From: Vulcanimicrobiota bacterium
GTDB taxonomy: Bacteria; Vulcanimicrobiota; JAJTBE01
DNA: 64,000 nt
Direction: 5' to 3'
Assembly: GCA_021107945.1 (NCBI GenBank)
Contig: JAIORV010000080.1
Span: 1-64,000, forward strand
The notes under the pieces: model-generated
Database searches by the model: none
What the model saw: the letters and a program-made list of their open reading frames with translations, nothing else
What the model was told of the DNA's origin: nothing
Made by a program: the position numbers and the translations under genes
In this document: one piece after another, positions 1-7,641 of the stretch
Position numbering within the stretch: position 1 is the first letter of the stretch
How the letters are laid out: each line of letters opens with the position of its first letter

Positions 1-30
1 AATTTGTTTGTAGTTAATTCCGTATTCCAT
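1..30 (-). CDS. 5' end of an unidentified gene leaving the left edge
   Basis: An ATG on the minus strand at 30-28 opens a reading frame of ten codons to the window edge. It is preceded by a GAGGTGA ribosome-binding site about six bases upstream (roughly 38-44). Nothing can be said about the product. The start is supported only by the site and the open frame. Confidence 0.4.
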   Translation of the reverse strand, partial: MEYGINYKQI

Positions 31-74
31 TATTATTCACCTCTATGGAGTATTCAACATGTGTACGGTAGTAA

Positions 75-272
75 CCTCTATTTTGCGGAGTAAAAAGGAT
101 AGTCAGTTATTTTATTATCAATAGCACTATTGATCCTTTACAGGCGATTATCTTTGAAGTAAGTAAAAAAGGCAGATGTATATCGTTTAATACGCCATTT
201 GCAAAAAACGCTAAGAACAAGCTTGATGAAGCGATGAGGGAATTTGCCCGGGGAAATGGGATCGATGTGAAA
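75..272 (+). pseudogene. Remnant coding sequence without a start codon
   Basis: The plus-strand frame ending in TAA at 272 reads like real protein (it contains AIIFEVSKKGR and LDEAMREFARGNGIDVK) but is closed upstream by an in-frame stop at 72-74. It has no good start codon or ribosome-binding site. I read it as the truncated 3' end of a gene whose front is lost or frameshifted. No family recognised. A very short gene with an unusual start is the alternative. Confidence 0.35.
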
Positions 273-302
273 TAAGAAGTGGTATGAGCAAGGTTTAAAT
301 AT

Positions 303-400
303 ACCACGAAGTCACGGAGGACACGGAGTTTTTTTTGAATTCTTCGCAAACCTCGCGTTATCGTTGTGAATACATGCTTTTTCAAAAGTCTCACTTCGCG
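303..400. repeat. Dispersed CCACGAAG/CACAGAG-type repeat
   Basis: CCACGAAGTCACGGAGGACACGGAG at 303-330 belongs to an intergenic repeat family (CACCGCAGAGGACACAGAG-like) found in at least a dozen gaps of this window. It is followed by TTCTTCGCAAACCTCGCG, a typical inner segment of the family. The rest of the gap up to 570 holds only a promoter for the next gene. Confidence 0.6.
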
Positions 401-493
401 CTTCCCGTTGCGAATTCTGCGGTTAAAATGATCTTCCACAACCAAATTAGACATAATTTAACATTCTTTTAATATTTCATGGTATTAACATTG

Positions 494-523
494 TTGTGGG
501 TGAATTTGATATTATGGTATAAT
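494..523 (+). promoter_or_regulatory. Sigma70-type promoter for the nucleotidase gene
   Basis: TTGTGG (494-499) and a perfect TATAAT (518-523) are separated by 18 bases and lie about 50 bases upstream of the ATG at 571. Two copies of TTAACATT (about 457-465 and 484-492) lie just upstream, a motif that recurs before other genes here. Confidence 0.5.
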
Positions 524-570
524 GTTATTCGTGGATTCAGTACAAATTTTAATTATGTGAGCGTGGGAAT

Positions 571-2130
571 ATGGATATTCGCGGCGTAAACAACCGGAGA
601 ATCGGTGAAAAACCGGGTATCAGGAGTGTAAGAGGGAAAAGTCAACATATAAAATTACCCTCGGATTCGGTTGAAATCAGCGGTAAAAAAGAATCGTCTT
701 CGGATCCGGTAAGAATCAAGATACTCCACATGAATGACATGCACGGAGTTGTGGAGCCAAAACATGACCCGGAAGTATCAAAAGATATTGAAACGGGTGG
801 ATTCGCCAGCGCAAAGACCGCAATCGACAGGGAAAAGAGCAAGGATCCCGAAGGGACCATCACATTGAATGCCGGTGATTTCGCCGAGGGAACCATGGTT
901 TCATACCTCTCGAGAGGCAAGGTTGCAACCGAGGCAATGGGCAAGATGGGGTTTGATGCATGCACCCTGGGAAACCACGATTTTAACTGGGGACAGGATG
1001 CGCTCCGGGAGATGATGAATGACCTGAACGCTCCCGTTGTGCTTGCGAATATCACAAATGAGGACGGCAGTTCCATGGAGGGAACCTGCAGTCATATCAT
1101 GAAAAATGTCAAGGGAATTAATGTGGCGGTAATTGGCGTGGATACTCCCGATGTTCCCGACTATGTTGATGAGAAAAAGGTGGAGGGATTGAAATTCGAA
1201 AGCGCGGCGGAAGCTTTAAATAAACATATGCCGCAAGTCAGGAAGGAAGGCGCCGACCTGATTGTAGTGTTATCACACCTGGGGTTTGACAGGGACGTTG
1301 AGCTTGCACAGGAAGTAAAAGGAATCGATGTGATTGTGGGAGGACACAGCCATACGAAAACCGAAAAGCCCCATAAGGAAGGGGATACTATAATAGTCCA
1401 GGCCGGTGCGATGGGTGAGCAGTTGGGAAGCCTGGAGATAGATGTGGATCCATCCTCCAAAAGGATTGTTGGCGCAGAATCAAAACTTATCCAGATAACA
1501 TCCAGAGATTACGCGCCTGATCCTGAAATACAAAAAATTCTTGAGCCATATATTGCAGGGGCGAAACAGACCGGTTCCCGGGTTATCGGGAAGACCGAAG
1601 AAGAGATTCCGTTTTCTCATACAAGGGCGGAGAAGCTTGATCAGATGTTGGGTGACTCTATCCTGAAAGCTTCCGGGGCGGATGTTTGCATTTACCATGC
1701 CCGTTGCCTGCGTGCGCCGTTGAAAAAGGGCGATGTTACTTATGAGAACCTATTCTCGGCAATGCCATTTACCGAGGAGACATTTGTCACATGCAAAACC
1801 ACGGGAAAGATGATACTGGCGGAGATGGAGGATGATCTGAAGGACGGCGCAAACCAGCTTGCCGTGCCTTCGGGCTTCAAATACGAAGTTGATCAATCAA
1901 GGCCTTTTGGCGACAGGGTTGTATCTGCCACAATGCCAGACGGCACTTCCCTGGATCCCGAAAAAGAATATACGGTTGCCATGAATGTGACCATATCAAG
2001 AAAGAAATTCTTCAGGAACTCAAAAGATAAAAAAGTTATGGGAAATATGCAGGAGACATTCCTGGATTATATCGAGAACGGAAGCCCCTGGAAGAATGAT
2101 CCCGATGACAGGGTGAAGTTCAGGGAATAG
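571..2130 (+). CDS. 5'-nucleotidase / UshA-family metallophosphoesterase
   Basis: Two-metal phosphoesterase of the 5'-nucleotidase/2',3'-cyclic phosphodiesterase/UDP-sugar hydrolase family. Seen: ILHMNDMHG at 51-59, GDF at 102-104, GNHD at 134-137, SHLG at 235-238 and GGHSHT at 257-262, the metal-binding blocks in the expected order. The C-terminal 5'-nucleotidase domain that binds the nucleoside follows from about residue 340. Length (519) is normal. Relatives are usually exported by a Sec signal, yet none is visible here. Instead the first 40 residues are a basic, low-complexity segment ending in PSDSVEISGKK, closely matched in a different protein at 49137-50015. How it leaves the cell, if it does, is therefore open. 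Exact substrate cannot be told. Confidence 0.85.
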   Translation: MDIRGVNNRRIGEKPGIRSVRGKSQHIKLPSDSVEISGKKESSSDPVRIKILHMNDMHGVVEPKHDPEVSKDIETGGFASAKTAIDREKSKDPEGTITLNAGDFAEGTMVSYLSRGKVATEAMGKMGFDACTLGNHDFNWGQDALREMMNDLNAPVVLANITNEDGSSMEGTCSHIMKNVKGINVAVIGVDTPDVPDYVDEKKVEGLKFESAAEALNKHMPQVRKEGADLIVVLSHLGFDRDVELAQEVKGIDVIVGGHSHTKTEKPHKEGDTIIVQAGAMGEQLGSLEIDVDPSSKRIVGAESKLIQITSRDYAPDPEIQKILEPYIAGAKQTGSRVIGKTEEEIPFSHTRAEKLDQMLGDSILKASGADVCIYHARCLRAPLKKGDVTYENLFSAMPFTEETFVTCKTTGKMILAEMEDDLKDGANQLAVPSGFKYEVDQSRPFGDRVVSATMPDGTSLDPEKEYTVAMNVTISRKKFFRNSKDKKVMGNMQETFLDYIENGSPWKNDPDDRVKFRE

Positions 2131-2170
2131 AGCTCCTCAGCTTTGTTGTAGTTGCTGAAAATCAATAACC

Positions 2171-2629
2171 TCAGATCCTTACAATCCTGGTTTTGAAGTT
2201 CCCATCCTCCTCAATTTCGAGAAATCCCGCCGTCTTTCTGCCGTCGCCGGGGTTGAAAAAGAATATATCTCCCACTTGTTCCTCCAAGGGTGAATGAGTA
2301 TGTCCGAATACTATGATGTCAACATTATCGTTCCTGAACATATTTTCAAGTCGGGCAATTATTGTATATGGAGACCCACCACCGTGAGCCAGCCCAATTC
2401 TACACCCGTTTTTATCGAGGACAATCTTCTCTCCTGTCTTTGCCCTGACCATACTATTATCCATATTGCCAAACACAGCTTCTATCCCGGCTATCTCTTC
2501 CAGCTCGGAGATAATGCCTGTATCACCTATATCCCCCGCATGCAAAATAAGATCCACACCCCCAAAAAGTGTTTTCATCCGGGGAAGCAAACATCCATGC
2601 GTGTCTGATATTACGCCTATTTTCAACAT
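2171..2629 (-). CDS. YfcE/MJ0936-type metallophosphodiesterase
   Basis: Small calcineurin-like phosphoesterase of 152 residues, the usual length for the YfcE/MJ0936 family, which hydrolyses phosphodiesters in vitro with Mn or Ni. Seen: GVISDTHG at the N-terminus (metal ligands D and H), HAGDIGD, FGNMDN in place of the usual GNCD/GNHD, and FGHTH near the C-terminus. The start is ATG 2629, preceded by CGGAGGTA at 2631-2638; the frame continues upstream through repeat-derived sequence that is not part of the gene. Convergent with the nucleotidase gene at 571, which is a separate phosphoesterase class. Physiological substrate unknown. Confidence 0.85.
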   Translation of the reverse strand: MLKIGVISDTHGCLLPRMKTLFGGVDLILHAGDIGDTGIISELEEIAGIEAVFGNMDNSMVRAKTGEKIVLDKNGCRIGLAHGGGSPYTIIARLENMFRNDNVDIIVFGHTHSPLEEQVGDIFFFNPGDGRKTAGFLEIEEDGNFKTRIVRI

Positions 2630-2643
2630 ATACCTCCGATGTT

Positions 2644-2692
2644 GGGAAATGGGAGACGAGAGACGGGAGGTGAGAGGTGAGAAACGGGAACG
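2644..2692 (+). repeat. Polypurine GGGAxx repeat
   Basis: GGGAAATGGGAGACGAGAGACGGGAGGTGAGAGG-like purine-rich DNA, part of a family that recurs near 7012-7077, 10440-10479, 43912-43962 and 44121-44147, always between genes. Confidence 0.5.
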
Positions 2693-2970
2693 GGCCTCCG
2701 GGATCTGGCGTCCGTCATCCGCTCTGCACATTTCCTTCGCGAAACCTCTGCGTCCTTTATTCTCCGTTTCCTTATTTCCTCATTTCCCTGGCGGTAGAAT
2801 TCCTGATATTCCTGGTTTTCTTTAATTCCGCTTTCAACTCCTCTTTCTCCCGCTTGTCCTTTATTGAAATTATCCCTGGGGGACTGAATAATAGCTATGG
2901 GAAGGGTGATGGAAAATTGACACGAATAATAAGAAACATCCTGAATTATAAAAAAACACGGAGGGATATT

Positions 2971-3435
2971 ATGAAAAAATGCACAATAATTGTAACGGTA
3001 ATTCTTATATCCATCGCTCTTCTTGTGGGAATCGCTCATTCCTGGCCTTCCGCCGTTAAAGGAAGACCGCCTTTTAAGATCGGGAAAAGCAGGGGGTATT
3101 TTGTTTGGAATGACAGAGCTTCCTGGAATGTCTATGTCACCACAAAAGAAAAATTGCATGTCTTCACCGGGACAATAGCAACCGACGGCAAGATAAGCGT
3201 TATCAGACAGATTGAGATGGAGACCGGCGATTATATCAGCAAGATTGGGGACAATAAGATTCAATTTCGACTCAGAACCCAGGGAGGGATAGACGGTTTT
3301 TCATTCAGAACAACCGGGAGCTATTTGAAATTCGAATTTGAAATCGACGGAAAGCACGCCCCTCCATCCCTTATTCATGTAGGATCCGGCAACAAGCGCG
3401 CCCCTGCGAACCCTTATACCGTGAAGAGAAAATGA
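2971..3435 (+). CDS. Small secreted protein of unknown function
   Basis: 154 residues starting at ATG 2971 behind CGGAGGGA (2959-2966). The N-terminus is a clear Sec signal: MKK, then a hydrophobic stretch to about residue 24. The mature part has alternating hydrophobic/charged segments suggesting beta-strands (for example GYFVWNDRASWNVYVTT and IQFRLRTQGGIDGFSFRTTG). The last strand carries FEFEID and the protein ends in a basic tail. No family recognised; the fold may be a small beta-sandwich. Its stop is only three bases from the stop of the convergent zinc-ribbon gene at 3439, so the operon on the other strand ends here. Confidence 0.6.
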   Translation: MKKCTIIVTVILISIALLVGIAHSWPSAVKGRPPFKIGKSRGYFVWNDRASWNVYVTTKEKLHVFTGTIATDGKISVIRQIEMETGDYISKIGDNKIQFRLRTQGGIDGFSFRTTGSYLKFEFEIDGKHAPPSLIHVGSGNKRAPANPYTVKRK

Positions 3436-3438
3436 CGG

Positions 3439-4044
3439 TTATACAAAGCTGACAATAACAAGCCTGGGCATTTTCAACTCAAGCGTGTATTTGAGCCTGG
3501 ATATGACATCGGGTTTTTCTATCTCCGACGAGAGGAAAATATAATCCGCCAGTTTTGCCGCGTCCTCGCTATTATACGCCAGTTCTTCGAATTCACAAAA
3601 TTCCGAATCCTCGAAAACCGGTTGATTTATTGTGAATCGGCGTCCCAGGGATGCGATCTTATCAGGCGGCGATTGATGTGCCGGGACATAGAACATCAAT
3701 TCGCTCTTGCTTCTCATGCCGGGTATCTTGCCGCTAAGAAGCTTTCCCAATTCTGAAAACAGGGATGTGGTGGTGTGAGAAGCTTCCCTAAGATGAATTG
3801 TGAGCTTCGCCCTGAAAGCCCAGAAGGGTATATTCCTGGCTTCCCCCTTCAATTTCCCCCTATATCTTTTGAATTCCAATACAACGGGGCGGAGTTTATT
3901 CCCGGACAGCTCATATCCGGTATCGCAGTAATCACAGTAAAAGAAAATGTCCTGCCCCCCGGAGCGGATTGATTTTTTACATCCGGGGCATTTTACGGGG
4001 ATAAGCTCAACCGGGGTTGGTTGTATCTCTTTCTTTTTCATCAT
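3439..4044 (-). CDS. Zinc-ribbon protein, third gene of a paralogous trio
   Basis: 201 residues. An N-terminal zinc ribbon is seen as CPGCKK...FYCDYCDTGYEL (two CxxC knuckles, residues about 19-38). It is followed by a segment with IPFWAFRAKLTIHL that corresponds to the PLxxF region of the two upstream paralogues, and a C-terminal part without membrane segments. Its start overlaps the stop of the 4041 gene by four bases (ATGA), so the two are translationally coupled. Zinc ribbons of this type are often database-labelled helicase or RNA polymerase subunit-like, but nothing here supports a nucleic-acid enzyme. Function unknown; probably works with the two membrane-anchored partners. Confidence 0.65.
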   Translation of the reverse strand: MMKKKEIQPTPVELIPVKCPGCKKSIRSGGQDIFFYCDYCDTGYELSGNKLRPVVLEFKRYRGKLKGEARNIPFWAFRAKLTIHLREASHTTTSLFSELGKLLSGKIPGMRSKSELMFYVPAHQSPPDKIASLGRRFTINQPVFEDSEFCEFEELAYNSEDAAKLADYIFLSSEIEKPDVISRLKYTLELKMPRLVIVSFV

Positions 4045-5048
4045 TTCACTTTCCGCGCCATCTCGATAAGCCCGTCAATCGTCAACTTTTTCTTAATTTT
4101 TGCCATAGTATTGATCTCGGGACCTTTTGGCGTCATTTTATAGATAACTTCGCAGCCATACCTGAATTTCATGTAACCGAAAAACATTAACGCCGAGGCC
4201 ATGAGGAATCCAAGAAATGCAACTCCCATATCCCCGCTTCTAAGAGCGCTTGTGAGGAAAAGCATTCCCAGGAACATTGTGCCGACAAGCATCAGAACCC
4301 GGAGGAAATTATTACCCGGGGCGGTTCCATGAACCATCGATCCGTCCTCGCCGTCATAGACAACCTGATATGTTCTGTTCCTGTAACGGTACCTGAAAAT
4401 CCACAGGGGATAATAGACAAGGGAAACCTTTTTCTGCAGGAAATGAATTTTATCGAATGTAACCAGGTCAACCGCCGCCTCATCCATCGACCAGTCCTGG
4501 AATTTATAAAACGCTTTTTTCACCGGTTCCGACGGTGGAATTGTTGGATCAAATATCATTCCCCTGGGTTGAACCTGCTCGACGGAGAAAGGCTCAAGGA
4601 CGTCCCCTTCCAGGTTCACCCATTCCACGCCAAGCTCGCGCAGGTCACAGGAGGGCGTGTTCCAGTCATATATTTTATCAATCTTTTTTTCAACAAGATC
4701 ATAATCTGTCCGGTCTTGAGATTTCCTTTCATTTTTCCCCAATATCCACCCCAGGGCATGCGCGCGGATCCTGTACAACGGCACAAAGACCAGGAATATC
4801 TCCTGTATCTTGTAGCTTCTCTGTAAATCCGGCGACTTGTCAACTGTTCCCATCCATTTGAAAGTTGCCTGTTTTACCTGCTCCCTTGTTATTTTGTCCC
4901 TAACAAAATAACAAGGGAGTCCGGACTCACCGCTGATTATCAGGGTACTTCCACAGAAACCACATTCAACCGTATTTCTGCCCTCCCTTATATCCAGGGT
5001 TCCACCGCAGGAGGGACAGTTTAGTCCTCTTATGGCCTTATCGCCCAT
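4041..5048 (-). CDS. Zinc-ribbon membrane protein, second gene of trio
   Basis: 335 residues: N-terminal zinc ribbon (CPSCGG...VECGFCGS, about 10-33), a soluble middle with IQEIFLVFVPLYRIRAHA and a second YYPLWIFRYRYRNRTYQV block, then two predicted membrane helices (about 245-290) and a short cytoplasmic tail. The repeated PL(W/Y)xF(R/T)Y block followed by VVxDxxxGxxxxxxxPG is shared with the 5069 gene and marks the two as paralogues. It is encoded 20 bases after the 5069 gene and overlaps the 3439 gene. No enzyme motif seen. It might sense or assemble something at the inner membrane face, but that is inference. Confidence 0.65.
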   Translation of the reverse strand: MGDKAIRGLNCPSCGGTLDIREGRNTVECGFCGSTLIISGESGLPCYFVRDKITREQVKQATFKWMGTVDKSPDLQRSYKIQEIFLVFVPLYRIRAHALGWILGKNERKSQDRTDYDLVEKKIDKIYDWNTPSCDLRELGVEWVNLEGDVLEPFSVEQVQPRGMIFDPTIPPSEPVKKAFYKFQDWSMDEAAVDLVTFDKIHFLQKKVSLVYYPLWIFRYRYRNRTYQVVYDGEDGSMVHGTAPGNNFLRVLMLVGTMFLGMLFLTSALRSGDMGVAFLGFLMASALMFFGYMKFRYGCEVIYKMTPKGPEINTMAKIKKKLTIDGLIEMARKVK

Positions 5049-5068
5049 TCCAACTCCTCTTCAGTCTT

Positions 5069-5824
5069 CTAATATTTCTTAACAACATAATTTGCAAGGA
5101 ATCCCAATGGAACAGTCAATGCTGTCATTGCAATCAATCTTATCATGATATTCGGAGATAATATTCCCGCAACAAATAAAAGCAAGCCTGTGCCGGCAGT
5201 AACCAGTAGAAACGGAGCTTCCTTTTTTCCAGGATATACATTTGCAAGCACTTTTCCCGTTGCCGCTTCCACAACTGCGCTATAGAGGTATTCATCGTAT
5301 TCATATGTAAAACGGTACAAGGGAATATGCACGATGGACGCCTGTGTGACGAGACGGGTATCAATTTCCCTTTCTTCCAGCCATTTCATCGCGCTTTCAT
5401 ACGATACTTCCAGTGGGAGGAACGCCTCCGGGTTTTCCACTCTTGAAGGCTTGTAAAAGTTAAGCATTCCCGCAGGAATTTCAAGATGGCGAATTTCAGT
5501 TATCGGTGTAGAAACCGCCGGCTCGATAAGCGTCTCATCTTCTCCCATTCTCCTTATTACAAATCTCCAGAGCGGGAAGAAGAAAAACGACTCTTCCACA
5601 GTTTTGGCTTTAACGTCAAGTCCCCCCATGGTTTCATTCCCGGCCATCCATCGACGAAGATTCAGATGCGCACCGGGCATATCCAGCGTGGGCTTTATCC
5701 AGTAATGGAAGAGGAGGCGGGATCTGTCAATGTAAAGGGACGCCTCGCAAAAATTGCATTGTACAAATTTGTCTCCTTCTTTATATGTAATTCCGGCACT
5801 ACATTGTGTGCATTTTATCTCCAC
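5069..5824 (-). CDS. Zinc-ribbon membrane protein, first gene of trio
   Basis: 251 residues: zinc ribbon at the very N-terminus (CTQCSA...VQCNFCEAS, residues 5-28), a soluble region with ESFFFFPLWRFVIRRMG, a second block HIPLYRFTYEYDEYLYSAVV, and two C-terminal membrane helices. It begins the three-gene operon running down to 3439. The pattern (ribbon, PLxRF block, second PLxRF block, helices) is the same as in the 4041 gene but shorter. Function unknown. Three tandem diverged copies suggest a hetero-oligomeric membrane complex rather than redundancy. Confidence 0.65.
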   Translation of the reverse strand: MEIKCTQCSAGITYKEGDKFVQCNFCEASLYIDRSRLLFHYWIKPTLDMPGAHLNLRRWMAGNETMGGLDVKAKTVEESFFFFPLWRFVIRRMGEDETLIEPAVSTPITEIRHLEIPAGMLNFYKPSRVENPEAFLPLEVSYESAMKWLEEREIDTRLVTQASIVHIPLYRFTYEYDEYLYSAVVEAATGKVLANVYPGKKEAPFLLVTAGTGLLLFVAGILSPNIMIRLIAMTALTVPLGFLANYVVKKY

Positions 5825-5915
5825 AATATTCCTCCAAGAATATTAGCTGTTTCTCGAAAATAATGTCTTGTTATTTGACCGGTGGAACGCTGCCCCCACC
5901 AATATAACAATGTCG

Positions 5916-5938
5916 GTGGCTGCGGCGTCTCGCCGCAG
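5916..5938 (+). repeat. GTGG-hairpin REP-like element
   Basis: GTGG followed by the hairpin CTGCGGCG-TC-TCGCCGCAG. The same hairpin occurs inverted at 6889-6907 and 47974-47996. Layout matches REP elements (tetranucleotide plus imperfect hairpin). Confidence 0.6.
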
Positions 5939-5968
5939 AAAAAATGAACTTCATTAATTATAAGCAGC

Positions 5969-6667
5969 TTAAAGAATCACAGGTACGGGATCGGTTACAT
6001 AAATCTCTTCCCTGTTAACACTGCATTTATATGCAATGATTTTGACTCCCGCGTTGAAAGCTTCTTTTAGTATCTCCTTATATCCCGGATCTTCCTGGCC
6101 ATTGGGAGAAAAAGACTTCACGTCAGATCTCTGGATGATAAATGCCGTGGCGGCGTTCACACCTTTCTCCCTGAGTCCGATTAGCTCTTTTAAATGTTTT
6201 CTTCCGCGCTTTGTAGGAGCATCGGGAAACATTGCGGTTTCATTTACAACCAGTGTAACGGATTTTACTTCGAGATATGTTTTTGCTCCTGATGTATCTT
6301 CGAGAAAAAAATCAACCCTGCTCAAACCAATGCGCTTCTCCCTCTGAACAACCCTGTGAGATGCAAATTCCGAGATAACTCCTGAATTCAGCGCTTCCTC
6401 GAAAAAATCGTTTGCCTTCGCCGCTTCGATGGAGACATAACCCGCCCCGTAGCGTGACATTACCAGTGTGTATTCCGTCTTCCTTTTTGCATCACACTTT
6501 ACCGCAGGAAACAGGAAAACCTCCCGCCTTGGCGTCAGTATTTCCTGAAGGCGGCCGGAGTTAGGGACATGCACCTGATGCTTTTTTCCTTCAATAAGCA
6601 CAGTAGCTAAAAAACGGTTATCCCTTTTTAAAAATTTGCAGGGTATGAGCCTTTGACGGAATTTCAG
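5969..6667 (-). CDS. sfsA: Sugar fermentation stimulation protein homologue SfsA
   Basis: SfsA-family protein, a DNA-binding/nuclease-like protein of uncertain role. Conserved blocks: NRFLATV, HVPNSGRLQEIL, RYGAGYVSIEAAKAND, GLSRVDFFLED, YLEVKSVTL and FPDAPTKRGRKHLKEL, carrying the PD-(D/E)xK-like D...ExK residues. The first AUG-like codon in frame (GTG 6601) would cut off the conserved RDNRFLAT segment. The homology continues upstream to about 6660, where AGAGGAGG (about 6677-6684) sits seven bases before an in-frame CTG at 6667-6665. Starting there gives 232 residues, matching the family length of about 234. I therefore take CTG as the start; a sequencing error turning ATG into CTG is the alternative. 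Confidence 0.85.
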   Translation of the reverse strand: MKFRQRLIPCKFLKRDNRFLATVLIEGKKHQVHVPNSGRLQEILTPRREVFLFPAVKCDAKRKTEYTLVMSRYGAGYVSIEAAKANDFFEEALNSGVISEFASHRVVQREKRIGLSRVDFFLEDTSGAKTYLEVKSVTLVVNETAMFPDAPTKRGRKHLKELIGLREKGVNAATAFIIQRSDVKSFSPNGQEDPGYKEILKEAFNAGVKIIAYKCSVNREEIYVTDPVPVIL

Positions 6668-6727
6668 GACGTTTCCTCCTCTAACAGGGTTGGTTACTAT
6701 TCACCGCAGAAGCCTGACCAAAAAGCC

Positions 6728-6838
6728 ACGTAGCGCGGGTTTTTAAACCCGCCAATATATCACATTTCAATACGTAGCGCGAGTTTTTAAACCCGATAAT
6801 ATCGCATTTCAATACGTAGCGCGGGTTTTTAAACCCGC
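6728..6838 (+). repeat. Three tandem GTAG-hairpin REP-like units
   Basis: Three copies of ACGTAGCGCGGGTTTTTAAA(CCCGC), 42 bases apart, with near-identical linkers. The middle copy carries one stem change. Each is GTAG plus a perfect palindrome. Related copies lie at 11846-11927, 35335-35357 and 41540-41562. Confidence 0.75.
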
Positions 6839-6849
6839 AAAAACATGGG

Positions 6850-6914
6850 GAGATCTGAAGACCTCATCTACGTATTATCCTTTTTGATCTGCGGCGAGAC
6901 GCCGCAGCCACCGA
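6850..6914 (-). repeat. Two further tetranucleotide-hairpin elements
   Basis: On the minus strand GTAGATGAGGTCTTCAGATC (6852-6871) and GTGG plus CTGCGGCGTCTCGCCGCAG (6889-6911). Both have the REP-like layout. Confidence 0.55.
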
Positions 6915-7120
6915 TTTTTTGAGAAATAGCCTATTTAAGGATCAGGCAATGACGGATAATTCTTCCAACACTTTTTTATTCTATAACAATACTTCTGAAA
7001 CCTTTAACGTTTGGGAAATGGGAAATGGAAGGCGGGAACCGGGAAAAGAAGTGAGAAACGGGAGGCGGGAAATGAGGGTATCGAAAAACCGCAAAATCCC
7101 GGTCATTGAAAGTAATTATT

Positions 7121-7150
7121 TCACCACAGAGGACACAGAGAACACAGAGG
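7121..7150 (+). repeat. CACCACAGAG-type dispersed repeat
   Basis: TTCACCACAGAGGACACAGA and following CAGAGG. An inverted partner end (CTACGGTGAAAA) lies at about 7219-7231, so the tandem 11-mers sit inside one element. Confidence 0.6.
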
Positions 7151-7159
7151 TATCAATGG

Positions 7160-7203
7160 TTTTTCTCCGGTTTTTCTCCGGTTTTTCTCCGGTTTTTCTC
7201 CGG
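7160..7203 (+). repeat. Four perfect tandem copies of an 11-mer
   Basis: TTTTTCTCCGG repeated four times head to tail (7160-7170, 7171-7181, 7182-7192, 7193-7203) within the dispersed repeat. Such perfect short repeats can vary in copy number. Confidence 0.9.
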
Positions 7204-7231
7204 TTATCCTCAGCGAACTCTACGGTGAAAA

Positions 7232-7395
7232 AACACTTGTTCGATATAGGAAGCTATACCGGGGGACAAGGTAGGAATTGCGAAAGCCACCGGAAGAAGA
7301 TATTGGGAAAGCTGAATTCGGGAAAACCGAACGTACGGTTTGATGAGGGGGAGCTGGAGATAGAGGACTGCCACTATACTAGCTCTCAACTCTAC
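7232..7395 (+). mobile_element. Group II intron relic: domains V and VI and 3' end
   Basis: Bases 7308-7341 fold as a 34-nt group II intron domain V. AAAGCTG (with the catalytic AGC triad) pairs with the distal TACGGTTT; the inner helix ATTCGG/CCGAA has a GAAA-type loop, and a CG bulge lies on the 3' side. Domain VI follows, with GGGAGCT (7348-7354) pairing with AGCTCTC (7381-7387). The sequence ends in the usual AACTCTAC (7388-7395). The preceding GGGGGACAAGG and GAAAGCCACCGGAAG text resembles the end of intron domain IV. No reverse transcriptase or 5' domains are present, so this is a truncated relic. Confidence 0.75.
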
Positions 7396-7641
7396 CCATT
7401 TTCGATAGCGTCTATTTTTTACAGGTAACGAAATTTCGTTAAAAAATGAGAGGAGAAATTCTATGCAAGCAGAATAACTCGATTAAGTGCTGAGTCCTTT
7501 ATAGAACCTTGATTCTGAGAGTTTAGAATTATTTCTTCAATATTCTCGCCAAACCCTCTCAATTACAGGAAAGAAAGCCACATGTAATCATAGAAAACTA
7601 TCCCCATTTTTCCATATTCGACAAATAATAGGTGGTTAAAT

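Larger units (their letters stand above)
6668..7641. other. Gene-free 1 kb gap of repeats and mobile DNA
   Basis: This stretch holds the REP-like hairpins, a polypurine repeat (about 7012-7077), a CACCACAGAG-type dispersed repeat, an 11-base tandem repeat and a group II intron 3' relic. The open frame across 6919-7428 is built from these pieces and is not a gene. The last 200 bases before 7642 show nothing beyond AT-rich DNA. Confidence 0.7.

Noticed and set aside
107-454. Minus-strand frame of 115 codons near the left edge
   Set aside because: It runs antisense to a plus-strand coding remnant and through a dispersed repeat; no ribosome-binding site or plausible product.
6728-6838. Regularly spaced repeats that could suggest a small CRISPR array
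   Set aside because: The spacers are themselves near-identical (ATATCGCATTTCAATA-type), the repeat is a perfect palindrome with a GTAG lead, and copies occur singly elsewhere. This fits REP elements, not CRISPR.
6919-7428. 169-codon open frame on the plus strand
   Set aside because: It crosses a polypurine repeat, a dispersed repeat, tandem 11-mers and the intron relic; no protein-like conservation is visible.
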